Assembly (NCBI GenBank): GCA_900548185.1
Contig: URJJ01000043.1
Span: forward strand, 1 to 17,839
DNA: 17,839 nt
Reading direction: 5' to 3'
Source: an uncultured Opitutales bacterium
GTDB lineage: Bacteria; Verrucomicrobiota; Verrucomicrobiia; Opitutales; Intestinicryptomonadaceae
The notes below the pieces were generated by a model. It did not search any database. It was not told where the DNA came from and saw only the letters and a list, made by a program, of their open reading frames with translations. The translations under genes were made by a program, and so were the position numbers. This document shows, one piece after another, positions 6,662-13,699 of the stretch. How positions within the stretch are numbered: the stretch's first letter is position 1; each line of letters opens with the position of its first letter.

Positions 6662-6689
6662 TTTAAAGTTTTCCGTTTTTTCCTATAAT
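6662..6689 (+). promoter_or_regulatory. Promoter of the SDR-AKR pair
   Basis: TTTAAA (6662-6667) and a perfect TATAAT (6684-6689) are 16 bp apart. Predicted transcription start is near 6696, followed by a GAGGG ribosome-binding site (6711-6715) seven bases before the ATG at 6723. Confidence 0.6.
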
Positions 6690-6722
6690 CCATTCCAGTT
6701 AAAAACAAATGAGGGAATCATT

Positions 6723-7475
6723 ATGGAAAACATGGAAAACAAAACAGTTGTGGTAACCGGAGCCGCGCAGGGGATAGGCCTCGCCTGTGCCGAGGCTTTC
6801 GCCCGCGCGGGCGCCAATGTTGTCATGGCCGACATAAACCCGCCAGAAGAGCAGGCGCGCAGGCTTGTCGAGGCGGGGTTCAAGGCAGAGCCGCATTTCT
6901 GCGACGTTTCGAACGCGGAGTCGGTGGAAAAAATGACAGCCCGCATTGTCGAAAAATTCGGGCGCCTCGACGCGGCCTTAAACAACGCCGGAATACAAAC
7001 TCCCCAGCGCCCCATGGCGGAAATATCGGACGAAGAATTCGACAAGACCGTGGCGGTCGATTTCAAGGGCGTATGGAATTGCATGCGCTGCGAAATCCGC
7101 CAAATGCTGAAACAGGGCGGAGGCGCGATTGTAAATACCGCCTCAATGGGCGGGATAGCCGCGTTTCCCGGGCAGGCGGCATACATAGCATGCAAACACG
7201 CCGTAATCGGGCTCACGCGCACGGCGGCCCTCGACTACTCCTCAAAGGGAATCCGCATAAACGCGGTTTGCCCGGGTGCAATCCGCACGCCAATGGCGGA
7301 GGAATTGATGCGCCGCAATCCCGGTGTTGAAGCGGGGCTTGTGCGTGACATTCCCGCCGGCCGCCTCGGCCGCCCGGAGGAAATTGCAAACGCCGTGCTG
7401 TGGCTGTGCGGCGAAGGCGCAAGCTATATGGCAGGCCACGCCCTTCTTGTTGACGGCGGATTTACGGTTCACTAA
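6723..7475 (+). CDS. Short-chain dehydrogenase/reductase (classical SDR)
   Basis: A 250-residue classical SDR. The cofactor loop TGAAQGIG is at residues 12-19, NNAG at 87-90, catalytic S141, Y154 and K158 (YIACK), and PGAIRTP at 184-190. D37 at the end of the second strand (MADIN) favours NAD(H) over NADP(H). There is no signal peptide, so it is cytoplasmic. The start has a strong ribosome-binding site (GAGGG). The next gene, a Tat-exported aldo/keto reductase, starts 24 bp after the stop, so they form an operon from the promoter at 6662-6689. Substrate cannot be read from sequence; FabG-like and sugar or polyol dehydrogenases share this architecture. Confidence 0.95.
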   Translation: MENMENKTVVVTGAAQGIGLACAEAFARAGANVVMADINPPEEQARRLVEAGFKAEPHFCDVSNAESVEKMTARIVEKFGRLDAALNNAGIQTPQRPMAEISDEEFDKTVAVDFKGVWNCMRCEIRQMLKQGGGAIVNTASMGGIAAFPGQAAYIACKHAVIGLTRTAALDYSSKGIRINAVCPGAIRTPMAEELMRRNPGVEAGLVRDIPAGRLGRPEEIANAVLWLCGEGASYMAGHALLVDGGFTVH

Positions 7476-7499
7476 AAAAAATCGAGGAAAGGACATATC

Positions 7500-8657
7500 A
7501 TGGACAGGCAAAAAAACACTTCTTGCAATAGCCTCGGAAGGCGCGGATTTATAAAGTCTGCGATGTTTGCGGGCGCGGCCGCCCTGCTGGGAGGCGGGGC
7601 TTTGAGGGGAGTCGCTGCAAACTCAAACGGCGGACCCGGCCTCGCTTCGCTCATGCCAAAACGCCGCACGCTTGGAAGCGGCAAGGCGGCTCTGGAAGTC
7701 TCCGAAATTGGCTTCGGCTGCATGGGCATGACTTATAACAGGAGCGCCCATCCCGGCAAAGAGGAATGCATAGCCCTCATCCGCAACGCCGCAGAGCGAG
7801 GCGTTACGCTTTTTGACACGGCGATTATCTACGGCCCCTTAAATAACGAGGAGCTTGCCGGGGAGGCGCTCGCCCCGTTCAGGGGGAAAGTCGCCCTCAC
7901 CACAAAATTCGGGCACGAAGTGGTTGACGGCAAAGGCACGGGCCGCCAGGACAGCCGCCCCGAAACCATAAAGCGCTATTGCGACGAATCGCTGAAGCGG
8001 CTGAAGCTGGACTGCATAGAGCTTTTCTACCAGCACCGCTTCGACCCTGAAGTTCCCATCGAAGAAGTTGCAGACGCAATCGGAGACCTGATAAGGGCGG
8101 GCAAAATAAAGCGCTGGGGGCTTTGCGAAGTAAGCCCTGAAACAATCCGCAAGGCCCATGCCAGGCAGCCCCTTGCAGCCGTTCAAAGCGAATACCACCT
8201 GATGTGGCGCGAAGTGGAAAAAAACGGGGTGCTCGACACCTGCCGCGAACTCGGTATAGGCTTTGTACCATACAGCCCGATAAACAGGGGCTTCCTCGGG
8301 GGCTGCATAAACGAGCACACAAAATTCGACACGAATAACGACAACCGCCAGACCCTCCCGCGCTTCTCCCCCGAAGCGATACGCGCGAACATGCGCATTG
8401 TGGAGGCCCTCAGCGCGTTCGGAAGAACTCGCGGCATGACTTCGGCCCAGGTCGCGCTCGCGTGGCTTTTGTCGAAGTCCCCTTCAATAGTTCCGATTCC
8501 GGGAACGACCAAGATTTCGCACCTGGAGGAAAACCTGCGGGCGGCGGATTTCAATTGCACCCCCGAAGAGTGGTCGGAACTCGAAAACGCTGTCGCTGCA
8601 ATTCCGGTTGTCGGCGACCGCTACAACGCCGAGCAGCAAAAACAGGTCGGCCATTGA
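7500..8657 (+). CDS. Tat-exported aldo/keto reductase (second paralogue)
   Basis: A 385-residue aldo/keto reductase with a twin-arginine signal, GRRGFIK (RR at residues 14-15), and a hydrophobic stretch to about residue 40. The tetrad D106, Y111 (LFDTAIIYG), K136 (TTKFG) and H179 (YQHRFD) is intact. It shares the segment KRRTLGSGKAA and much of the barrel with the protein at 2866-4017, indicating duplication, but that gene sits in the opposite operon. The ribosome-binding site is strong (GAGGAAAGG before the ATG at 7500). A terminator follows at 8686-8717. The family reduces carbonyls with NADPH; export implies either an exported bound cofactor or a different electron source. Substrate unknown. 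Confidence 0.94.
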   Translation: MDRQKNTSCNSLGRRGFIKSAMFAGAAALLGGGALRGVAANSNGGPGLASLMPKRRTLGSGKAALEVSEIGFGCMGMTYNRSAHPGKEECIALIRNAAERGVTLFDTAIIYGPLNNEELAGEALAPFRGKVALTTKFGHEVVDGKGTGRQDSRPETIKRYCDESLKRLKLDCIELFYQHRFDPEVPIEEVADAIGDLIRAGKIKRWGLCEVSPETIRKAHARQPLAAVQSEYHLMWREVEKNGVLDTCRELGIGFVPYSPINRGFLGGCINEHTKFDTNNDNRQTLPRFSPEAIRANMRIVEALSAFGRTRGMTSAQVALAWLLSKSPSIVPIPGTTKISHLEENLRAADFNCTPEEWSELENAVAAIPVVGDRYNAEQQKQVGH

Positions 8658-8685
8658 CTCCCGGCCTGGCAAATTTCAAAAGACG

Positions 8686-8717
8686 AGGGCCCTGCGCATT
8701 TCAAGCGGGGCCTTTTT
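8686..8717 (+). terminator. Intrinsic terminator after the SDR-AKR operon
   Basis: A 10-bp stem (8686-8695 with 8705-8714, including two G-U pairs) and a 9-base loop run into five T residues (8713-8717). It ends the SDR-AKR transcript 28 bp past the stop codon and insulates the AraC gene. Confidence 0.8.
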
Positions 8718-8721
8718 GTGT

Positions 8722-8750
8722 TTGACGCACAAAAACCTTTAAAAGACAAT
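8722..8750 (+). promoter_or_regulatory. Promoter of the AraC-family regulator
   Basis: TTGACG (8722-8727) and GACAAT (8745-8750) are separated by exactly 17 bp, directly after the upstream terminator. Transcription would begin near 8757. This supports the regulator's start at 8826 over an in-frame start at 8718, which would precede the promoter. Confidence 0.7.
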
Positions 8751-8825
8751 CAGGTTTTCCCCCTCAAACTCCCGAATTTTCCGCAGCAAAATACGGGGGC
8801 AGGATTGCGCAAAGGAACCTCCGCC

Positions 8826-9701
8826 ATGGATACAGCCCAGATAAACGAAGCCCTGAAAGAAAAAATACTCTCAAGGATGCCGAAGAGCGGAGACTGCCCT
8901 CTGGGGTTTGCGGGGGCCGGAATTTACCGCAGGGACGAGTCCGACATTGCCGAAAACTGCTTTTACAGGCCATTGGTCACCGTCACAATACAGGGCAGCA
9001 AATGGTCTACTGTCGGCGGGGAAAAGTTTTACCTGAACGAAAACGAATACCTCGTGGCCACTGTCGACATGCCCGCGCAAAACTATGTGGTCGGGGCCAC
9101 TCCGGAAAGGCCGTTTTTATCCATCGCAATGGATTTGGACAAACATCTCATCTCGCGGCTCATTTCGGAAAATCCGTCTTTAATTTCAAAGGACGACGCA
9201 GGCTGCAAGGGCGCGGGCGCGGCAAAGATAGACGCCGAACTGCTGGACGCATTTTTGCGTCTTTGCAGGCTTTCAGAAAAGCCGAAGGAAGCTGAAATTT
9301 TGTCCCCGGTAATTGCGAGGGAAATCCATCTCCGCCTATTGATGGGGCCGTTGGGAAAGCATCTCCGTGGAATAAACACGTCCGATTCCGCAGGGAGCCA
9401 GGTTGCGAAGGCAATTTCATGGCTTCGGGAAAATTTCAGGGAGACTGCCAGCATCGACAAGCTTTCAAACCTTGCGAACATGTCCGCCCCGTCATTTCAC
9501 AGGCATTTTAAAAGGATAACCGAAATGAGCCCCCTGCAATACCAGAAGCATCTGCGCCTTTACGAGGCCCAAAGGCTCATGCTCGTCGAACGCGAGAGCG
9601 CAAGCAACGCCGCCTACGCCGTGGGATACGAAAGCCCCTCCCAGTTCAACAGGGAATACAAGCGCCTCTTCGGGGCCCCGCCAAGGCGCAGCCTCGCCTG
9701 A
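8826..9701 (+). CDS. AraC-family transcriptional regulator (YqhC-like)
   Basis: A 291-residue regulator. Residues about 25-170 match the AraC_N cupin-like sensor domain found in E. coli YqhC (CFYRPLVTVTIQGSK, YLVATVDMPAQ). Residues about 195-285 hold the paired helix-turn-helix DNA-binding domain (LSNLANMSAPSFHRHFKR, then NAAYAVGYESPSQFNREYKRLFG). AAAGGA lies about nine bases before the ATG at 8826. YqhC activates yqhD (iron-type ADH) and dkgA (aldo/keto reductase) in response to aldehydes, and both enzyme families are present here. Control of one or both flanking operons is therefore the natural inference. It has its own promoter and follows a terminator, so it is not co-transcribed with the SDR-AKR pair. 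The inducer is unknown. Confidence 0.93.
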   Translation: MDTAQINEALKEKILSRMPKSGDCPLGFAGAGIYRRDESDIAENCFYRPLVTVTIQGSKWSTVGGEKFYLNENEYLVATVDMPAQNYVVGATPERPFLSIAMDLDKHLISRLISENPSLISKDDAGCKGAGAAKIDAELLDAFLRLCRLSEKPKEAEILSPVIAREIHLRLLMGPLGKHLRGINTSDSAGSQVAKAISWLRENFRETASIDKLSNLANMSAPSFHRHFKRITEMSPLQYQKHLRLYEAQRLMLVERESASNAAYAVGYESPSQFNREYKRLFGAPPRRSLA

Positions 9702-9907
9702 AATGCGCGCGCAGGCGGCGCGTGGCTGGCGGGAAACGCCCCGGCATCCCGGAATGCCGCGCGCAGCCATGGCCAGAAATCGAATCCCGCCGCGCAAAAT
9801 GCGGGGCGATTGGCTGAAAAATTGGCGGAAGCCCGGAACCATTTCCGAATTCCAATGTCTCATCATTTTCAAATCGCACATTGCATAAAGCAAACAAAGG
9901 TGAACAT

Positions 9908-10579
9908 ATGGCTAATATAAAAAGAATCAGTTGTATTATTTTTGCCTTTATGGCGGCGGCGGTCCCCGCAGCTTTCGCAAACGGGGGTTCCGACGAGGCG
10001 GCCGCGGAAAAGGCGAAACCGGAAAGCGCCGAAGCCGCCACGCCTGAAAGCGCATCCCAAGCCCCGCAATGCCCGGTGTGGGACAGCACGTTTTACGGCG
10101 GCATGCCCAGGCACCACCGCCGCATGATGCACCTCTTCGACAGCTTTTTTGACGACGCCTTCGCAGTATGCCGCCCGCACGCGAGATGGCGGCAGGCGGC
10201 GCCATGCCGGATGCCCCTTATAAACCCGAATCTCCCGGAACAGCCCTCGCGGCTCCTGCCGGACTGCGAAATAAGGGAAACCAAGGATTCCCACATACTT
10301 TCGATGGAAGTCCCGGGAATCCCCAAGGAGTGCATAAAAATAGACATTGAGGACAATGTGCTTACTATAAGCGGAGAAAAGAAGCAGTCCCTGCTTCAAA
10401 AGGGCGAAAACCGGCACGCCTCCGAACGGGTGTACGGGGCCTTCAGGCGCAGCTTCACCCTTCCGCGCGGAACCGACCCGGACAAGATAAAGGCGGAATG
10501 CAGGGACGGCGTCCTGACCGTAACAATCGCCAAACCCGAGGAAGGCAAACCCGCGTCAAAATCAGTAAAGGTGGAATAG
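9908..10579 (+). CDS. Exported small heat-shock protein (Hsp20)
   Basis: A 223-residue protein whose C-terminal half (residues about 117-210) is an alpha-crystallin domain: MEVPGIPKECIKIDIEDNVL, RSFTLPRGTD, and the signature ECRDGVLTVTIAKP. Residues 1-24 (MANIKRISCIIFAF..., ending AAFA) are a convincing Sec signal peptide. An Ala/Glu/Pro-rich linker and a His/Arg-rich segment (residues 68-104) follow. Small heat-shock proteins are usually cytosolic, about 140-180 residues, and hold unfolding proteins without ATP, so an exported one is notable. The AGGTGA ribosome-binding site favours the ATG at 9908 over an in-frame start at 9881. It is probably monocistronic; I see no CIRCE element and no convincing promoter in the 206 bp upstream. 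Confidence 0.9.
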   Translation: MANIKRISCIIFAFMAAAVPAAFANGGSDEAAAEKAKPESAEAATPESASQAPQCPVWDSTFYGGMPRHHRRMMHLFDSFFDDAFAVCRPHARWRQAAPCRMPLINPNLPEQPSRLLPDCEIRETKDSHILSMEVPGIPKECIKIDIEDNVLTISGEKKQSLLQKGENRHASERVYGAFRRSFTLPRGTDPDKIKAECRDGVLTVTIAKPEEGKPASKSVKVE

Positions 10580-10703
10580 CCTCCGCAGCAATCCCCCAAG
10601 GCCGCAAACCTATGCGGCGCCCGTGAAATCCGCAGCCCGGCAGCCTCCGCCCGCCGCATCGCAGGCGGGCCGGAGCACGTCGAGCGTTGCGCCGCCGTAA
10701 AAC

Positions 10704-10742
10704 AAAAAAAACTGCGCGCCCCGGAAAGGCGCAAGGGCGCGC
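10704..10742 (-). terminator. Strong intrinsic terminator with no protein gene
   Basis: On the minus strand, GCGCGCCC (10735-10742) pairs perfectly with GGGCGCGC (10714-10721) across a 13-base loop and runs, two bases later, into eight T residues (10704-10711). Its orientation rules out hsp20 and menA, both on the plus strand. No credible minus-strand reading frame ends upstream of it, so it points to an RNA gene. Confidence 0.8.
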
Positions 10743-10886
10743 GCAATTCGCGGGGAGTATCCCAGGATGCCGCCCTCCAAGTGGATTTGGCGGGGCGCAT
10801 TTCGTCCGGCAAGGCCACCGGGCGGGAATCCGCATAGGCGAGGCACACGCTCCCCACGTCGCAAACATCTCCCGCAGCAATCTGCC
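10743..10886 (-). ncRNA. Candidate structured small RNA (possibly 6S-like)
   Basis: The stretch immediately before the minus-strand terminator can fold into one closed domain of about 143 bases. The 5' side GGCAGATT...GCGGGAG (10868-10886) pairs with CTCCCCGCGAATTGC (10743-10757), giving about 13 base pairs with small bulges. An apical hairpin forms around CCGG-N8-CCGG (near 10802-10817). A long interrupted rod with an internal bubble is how 6S RNA looks. The strings GAGATGTTTGCGACG and GGCGGCATCCTGGGA also resemble the two ends of E. coli 6S, but their pairing does not reproduce the E. coli helix. I see no good promoter. An RNA gene is a reasonable inference; the 6S identity is a guess. Confidence 0.4.
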
Positions 10887-11043
10887 AAGCCCCCCTACCG
10901 TGCAAAAGGCGGCGCAAAGCTCCCCGGTTGAAGCTGCGGGCCCCCGCCGCAAACTGCCCCGGCAAAAAACCGCAAGCCGTCGCGGCATTCCCCCCTCTCC
11001 TCCGCGCCTTCCCGCAAAACATGCCAATGCCAGATTTTGCGGT

Positions 11044-11073
11044 TTGACATTTCCCTGTTTGGGGAAAGATATG
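11044..11073 (+). promoter_or_regulatory. menA promoter with inverted repeat in its spacer
   Basis: A perfect -35, TTGACA (11044-11049), is followed at 17 or 18 bp by AGATAT (11067-11072) or GATATG (11068-11073). The spacer is itself a 6-bp inverted repeat, TTTCCC-N6-GGGAAA (11050-11067), which is where a repressor would block polymerase. The leader to the menA start would be about 90 bases. Confidence 0.5.
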
Positions 11074-11167
11074 GAAAGAATATCCGCAGACGGAACCTCC
11101 CGAGAAATTGGAGCGGGCGGAAAAATCGCCCTCGGAGAGTCCCGCCAAAAATGCTGCGGGCAAGGCC

Positions 11168-12067
11168 ATGAAACAAGAAATAAAGACAAACTCGGCGAGA
11201 GCCTGGATTCTGGCTGCCCGCCCCAAAACGCTGGCGGCCGCAGCGGCCCCGGTTGCCATAGCGTGCGCCCTGGCCTATTCCGACGGGGCGTTTAGGCCGG
11301 AACCTGCGTTTTTATGCATGCTTTTTGCGCTCATAATGCAGGTTGACGCAAACTTTATAAACGACCTTTTCGACTGCCTGAAAGGCAGCGACGGCGAGGG
11401 TCGCCTCGGGCCGGACAGGGCCTGCGCAAAAGGCTGGATAACAACCGGGGCGATGCGCCTCGGAATAGCGGCCGCCACTGCGGCGGCATGCCTTGCCGGG
11501 CTCGGGCTTCTGCGCTACGGCGGCGCGTGGCTGGCGGGCGTCGGCGCAGCTTGCGTGCTCTTTGCCTTCCTGTACACGGCAGGCCCGAAGCCGCTCGCCT
11601 ACTGCGCAATGGGCGACGCGCTCGTATTCGTGTTTTTCGGCCTGGTTCCCGTATGCTGCACCTATTATGTGACGGCGGGAGGGATGACCTTAGCGGCAGC
11701 AGTTTCAGCCGCGGCCTGCGGCCTCGCCGTTGACACCCTTCTTGCGCTCAATAACTACCGCGACTTGCGCCAGGACGCAAAAAACGGCAAGCGCACCCTG
11801 ACAGTGCTTCTCGGCGAGAGGGGCGGCATTGCGCTCTACCTGTGGCTTGGTGCCGCCGCATGGGCGGCGACGCTTCCGCTTGCGGCCCTTGGCAAGCCGT
11901 ATGCGCCGCTTCTTGCATGCATCTACCTCTTTTTCCACATCCGGGCCTGGAAAACCATGCGCGAAATAGGCTCGGGGCGCGCCCTGAACAGGGTTTTGGC
12001 CATGACTTCGCGCAACATACTCATATTTGCGGCGGCGCTTTCTGCCGGATTTGCGCTCGGACGCTGA
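11168..12067 (+). CDS. menA: 1,4-dihydroxy-2-naphthoate polyprenyltransferase
   Basis: A 299-residue UbiA-superfamily prenyltransferase that joins a polyprenyl chain to dihydroxynaphthoate in menaquinone synthesis, in the membrane. The first prenyl-diphosphate/Mg site is NFINDLFDCLKGSD (about residues 62-75), followed by RLGPDRA, and the second is NNYRDLRQDAKNGKRT; both patterns are typical of MenA rather than UbiA. About eight hydrophobic helices are visible. I prefer the ATG at 11168 (MKQEIK) to a TTG at 11108, since the added 20 residues are polar and not family-like, though its ribosome-binding site is weak. It indicates a menaquinone-based respiratory chain, the likely partner of the DUF4405 protein. 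No other men gene is in the window. Confidence 0.9.
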   Translation: MKQEIKTNSARAWILAARPKTLAAAAAPVAIACALAYSDGAFRPEPAFLCMLFALIMQVDANFINDLFDCLKGSDGEGRLGPDRACAKGWITTGAMRLGIAAATAAACLAGLGLLRYGGAWLAGVGAACVLFAFLYTAGPKPLAYCAMGDALVFVFFGLVPVCCTYYVTAGGMTLAAAVSAAACGLAVDTLLALNNYRDLRQDAKNGKRTLTVLLGERGGIALYLWLGAAAWAATLPLAALGKPYAPLLACIYLFFHIRAWKTMREIGSGRALNRVLAMTSRNILIFAAALSAGFALGR

Positions 12068-12276
12068 AACCTGCGGCGCTTCCCGTCGCCGCCATCCCCC
12101 TATTCCGCCCCGGCTCCGGCGCCGTTTGAGCGGGTTCGGCCGCGCCGCGCGGCGGAGGCCGTGCAGGCAGACGCATGCCCCCGGACGAATCCAGCGCCCC
12201 GCCGCAAAGGTGCGCCCCGCCTCAACCAAAGCGCATCGAACGCCCTTCAGATTCCGACCTCCCCCAATGGCGTCAT

Positions 12277-12297
12277 AAAAAACCATCCCTTCCGGGA
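12277..12297 (-). terminator. Weak terminator after the nucleotidyltransferase gene
   Basis: On the minus strand a 4-bp stem (TCCC-GGAA-GGGA, 12286-12297) is followed after three bases by six T residues (12277-12282), 33 bp past the stop codon of the nucleotidyltransferase gene. The stem is short, so efficiency is doubtful. The remaining 12068-12276 between the two convergent genes shows GC-rich sequence and no gene. Confidence 0.3.
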
Positions 12298-12329
12298 AAA
12301 CCTCCGGACGCGCGCAGGCAGGCGGGCGG

Positions 12330-13694
12330 CTAAAGCAGGTTTTTTCTCGCGTAGTCGAGCGCCCCGTCCCGGTCGGAAAACGCCCCGTCGAGCTGGGCCT
12401 CGTAGGCTGCGTCCAGAATTTCGCCGAACTTCGGCGAGGGGGAAAGCCCCAGCTCCACGAGGTCCCTTCCCATAAGCAGGGGTTTTGGCGCGGAGTCCCT
12501 TATGGCGAGCTCTTCGGCGCGCGCGCTTATCCAGGCGCCCTGGGGGGAGTCGCCGGGGTCGAGCGGCGGGCGCCCGCCCCTGTCGGCGGAATCGACGCGC
12601 ACGAGCCTGTCGATGCGCCCCACTTTCTGCGCCAGGCGCCTTATGGCCGAATCGCCCGCCTTGCTGCGCCACAGGTCCAAAATCGCCATGTGCCGCTCGA
12701 CTAACGGCAATACGGCGTCAACGAGGGACTTTTCGCGCGTCATGCGCTCCATAAAAGATCTGGCAAACGCAACCCCGGCCGTGTCGTGGCCGTACGAATG
12801 TATCCCGCGGTCATCCTCAAACGTGCAAGACGGCTTGCCCATGTCGTGGCAGAGCACCGCTAAGCCCACTATCAGGTCTTCGCGGTCGTCGCCCGTGCGT
12901 TCAGAGGCGAAGCTGTCCATGCTGAATGCGGTGTGGGTATAAACGTCGCCCTCGGGGTGCCAGCGCGGGTCCTGGGGGCAGCCGTCCATGGCGGCAAGCT
13001 CCGGGAAATGCCTTGTCCAGCCGCAGTCGCGCAGGAAGAAAAGGCCCCGGGAAATTTCGCGGCCCTTGAGGATGAGCTTCTTCCATTCCTCGAAAACGCG
13101 CTCCGGCGGCAGGTTTTCAATGCCGATTTCAGAGCAAAGCGCCACCGTCTCCGGAGCGACCTCCATATTGAAGCGCGCCGAAAACTGCATCGCCCTGAGC
13201 ACGCGCAGGGGATCCTCCGAAAAGCGCGGGGAGGTGTGGCGCAGGATTCCCGCTTCAATATCCATGCAGCCTCGGTACGGGTCTATTATTTCGCCGCTTA
13301 AAATGTCGTAGAGGATGGCGTTTATCGTGAAGTCGCGCCGCGAGCACGCCTCCATTGGGGAGAGGAACGGGTCGCCCTCGACTTCAAAGGCCCTGTGGCC
13401 TGCGCCGGTCTTGCGCTCGGTGCGCGGCATGCTCACGTCTATCGGGAGGCCCTTAAGTATCCACACGCCGAAACTCTTGCCGACCATCTCGACGCGGAAT
13501 TTCCCCGCGAGCATCTTCTCTATCTCCCCCGCAGGCAGGCCGTATATTTCCACGTCAACGTCCTTCGGGGGGACGCCCAAAAGCGCGTCGCGCACGCATC
13601 CGCCGACGCAGTAGGCCCTGCCGCCCGCCTCCTTTGCGGCGCGGGCGATGTGGCGGCAGGCTCCGCGCGTCCTGTTGTCCGGAAAGATTTCCAT
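12330..13694 (-). CDS. CCA tRNA nucleotidyltransferase with HD domain
   Basis: A 454-residue class II nucleotidyltransferase. The N-terminal head contains YCVGGCVRDALLG (residues 28-40), the catalytic pair D45 and D47 (KDVDVEIYG), RRDFTINAI, and the neck motif EDPLRVLRAMQFSARF. The C-terminal half has an HD phosphohydrolase domain (HTAFSMDSF, then LCHDMGK and HGHD-like SYGHDTAG), as in E. coli CCA-adding enzyme. The head motifs do not by themselves separate CCA addition from poly(A) polymerase; the HD domain favours the former. I chose the ATG at 13694 (MEIFPDN): the frame stays open to 13904, but those 70 residues overlap the upstream dehydrogenase gene and are not family-like. It starts 5 bp after the dehydrogenase stop, so the two are co-transcribed. 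Confidence 0.92.
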   Translation of the reverse strand: MEIFPDNRTRGACRHIARAAKEAGGRAYCVGGCVRDALLGVPPKDVDVEIYGLPAGEIEKMLAGKFRVEMVGKSFGVWILKGLPIDVSMPRTERKTGAGHRAFEVEGDPFLSPMEACSRRDFTINAILYDILSGEIIDPYRGCMDIEAGILRHTSPRFSEDPLRVLRAMQFSARFNMEVAPETVALCSEIGIENLPPERVFEEWKKLILKGREISRGLFFLRDCGWTRHFPELAAMDGCPQDPRWHPEGDVYTHTAFSMDSFASERTGDDREDLIVGLAVLCHDMGKPSCTFEDDRGIHSYGHDTAGVAFARSFMERMTREKSLVDAVLPLVERHMAILDLWRSKAGDSAIRRLAQKVGRIDRLVRVDSADRGGRPPLDPGDSPQGAWISARAEELAIRDSAPKPLLMGRDLVELGLSPSPKFGEILDAAYEAQLDGAFSDRDGALDYARKNLL

Positions 13695-13699
13695 AGGCC

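Larger units (their letters stand above)
10580..11167. other. 588-bp gap without a supported protein gene
   Basis: All long frames here are GC-rich frame artefacts: three overlapping minus-strand frames run straight through a strong terminator, and none resembles a known family. The gap does hold a minus-strand intrinsic terminator with a foldable domain before it (candidate small RNA) and a plus-strand promoter for menA. A 6-bp hairpin just after hsp20 (GCCGCA 10601-10606, TGCGGC 10613-10618) lacks a T-tract. Confidence 0.6.

Noticed and set aside
9742..9759. CGGCAT-N6-ATGCCG hairpin after the AraC gene as a terminator
   Set aside because: The stem is only 6 bp and no T-tract follows on either strand.
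10690..11100. RNase P RNA, tmRNA or SRP RNA as the identity of the candidate RNA
   Set aside because: The conserved RNase P GAGGAAAGTCC segment, the tmRNA tRNA-like ends and the SRP GGAAG/AGCA loops are all absent.
10396..11259. 287-, 244- and 92-codon minus-strand frames in the hsp20-menA gap
   Set aside because: They cross the hsp20 3' end or the strong minus-strand terminator, overlap one another in different frames and match no family; high GC at third positions alone explains them.
10687..11295. 202-codon plus-strand frame running into menA
   Set aside because: It is rich in Arg, Pro and Gly, overlaps the menA start in another frame and has no domain.
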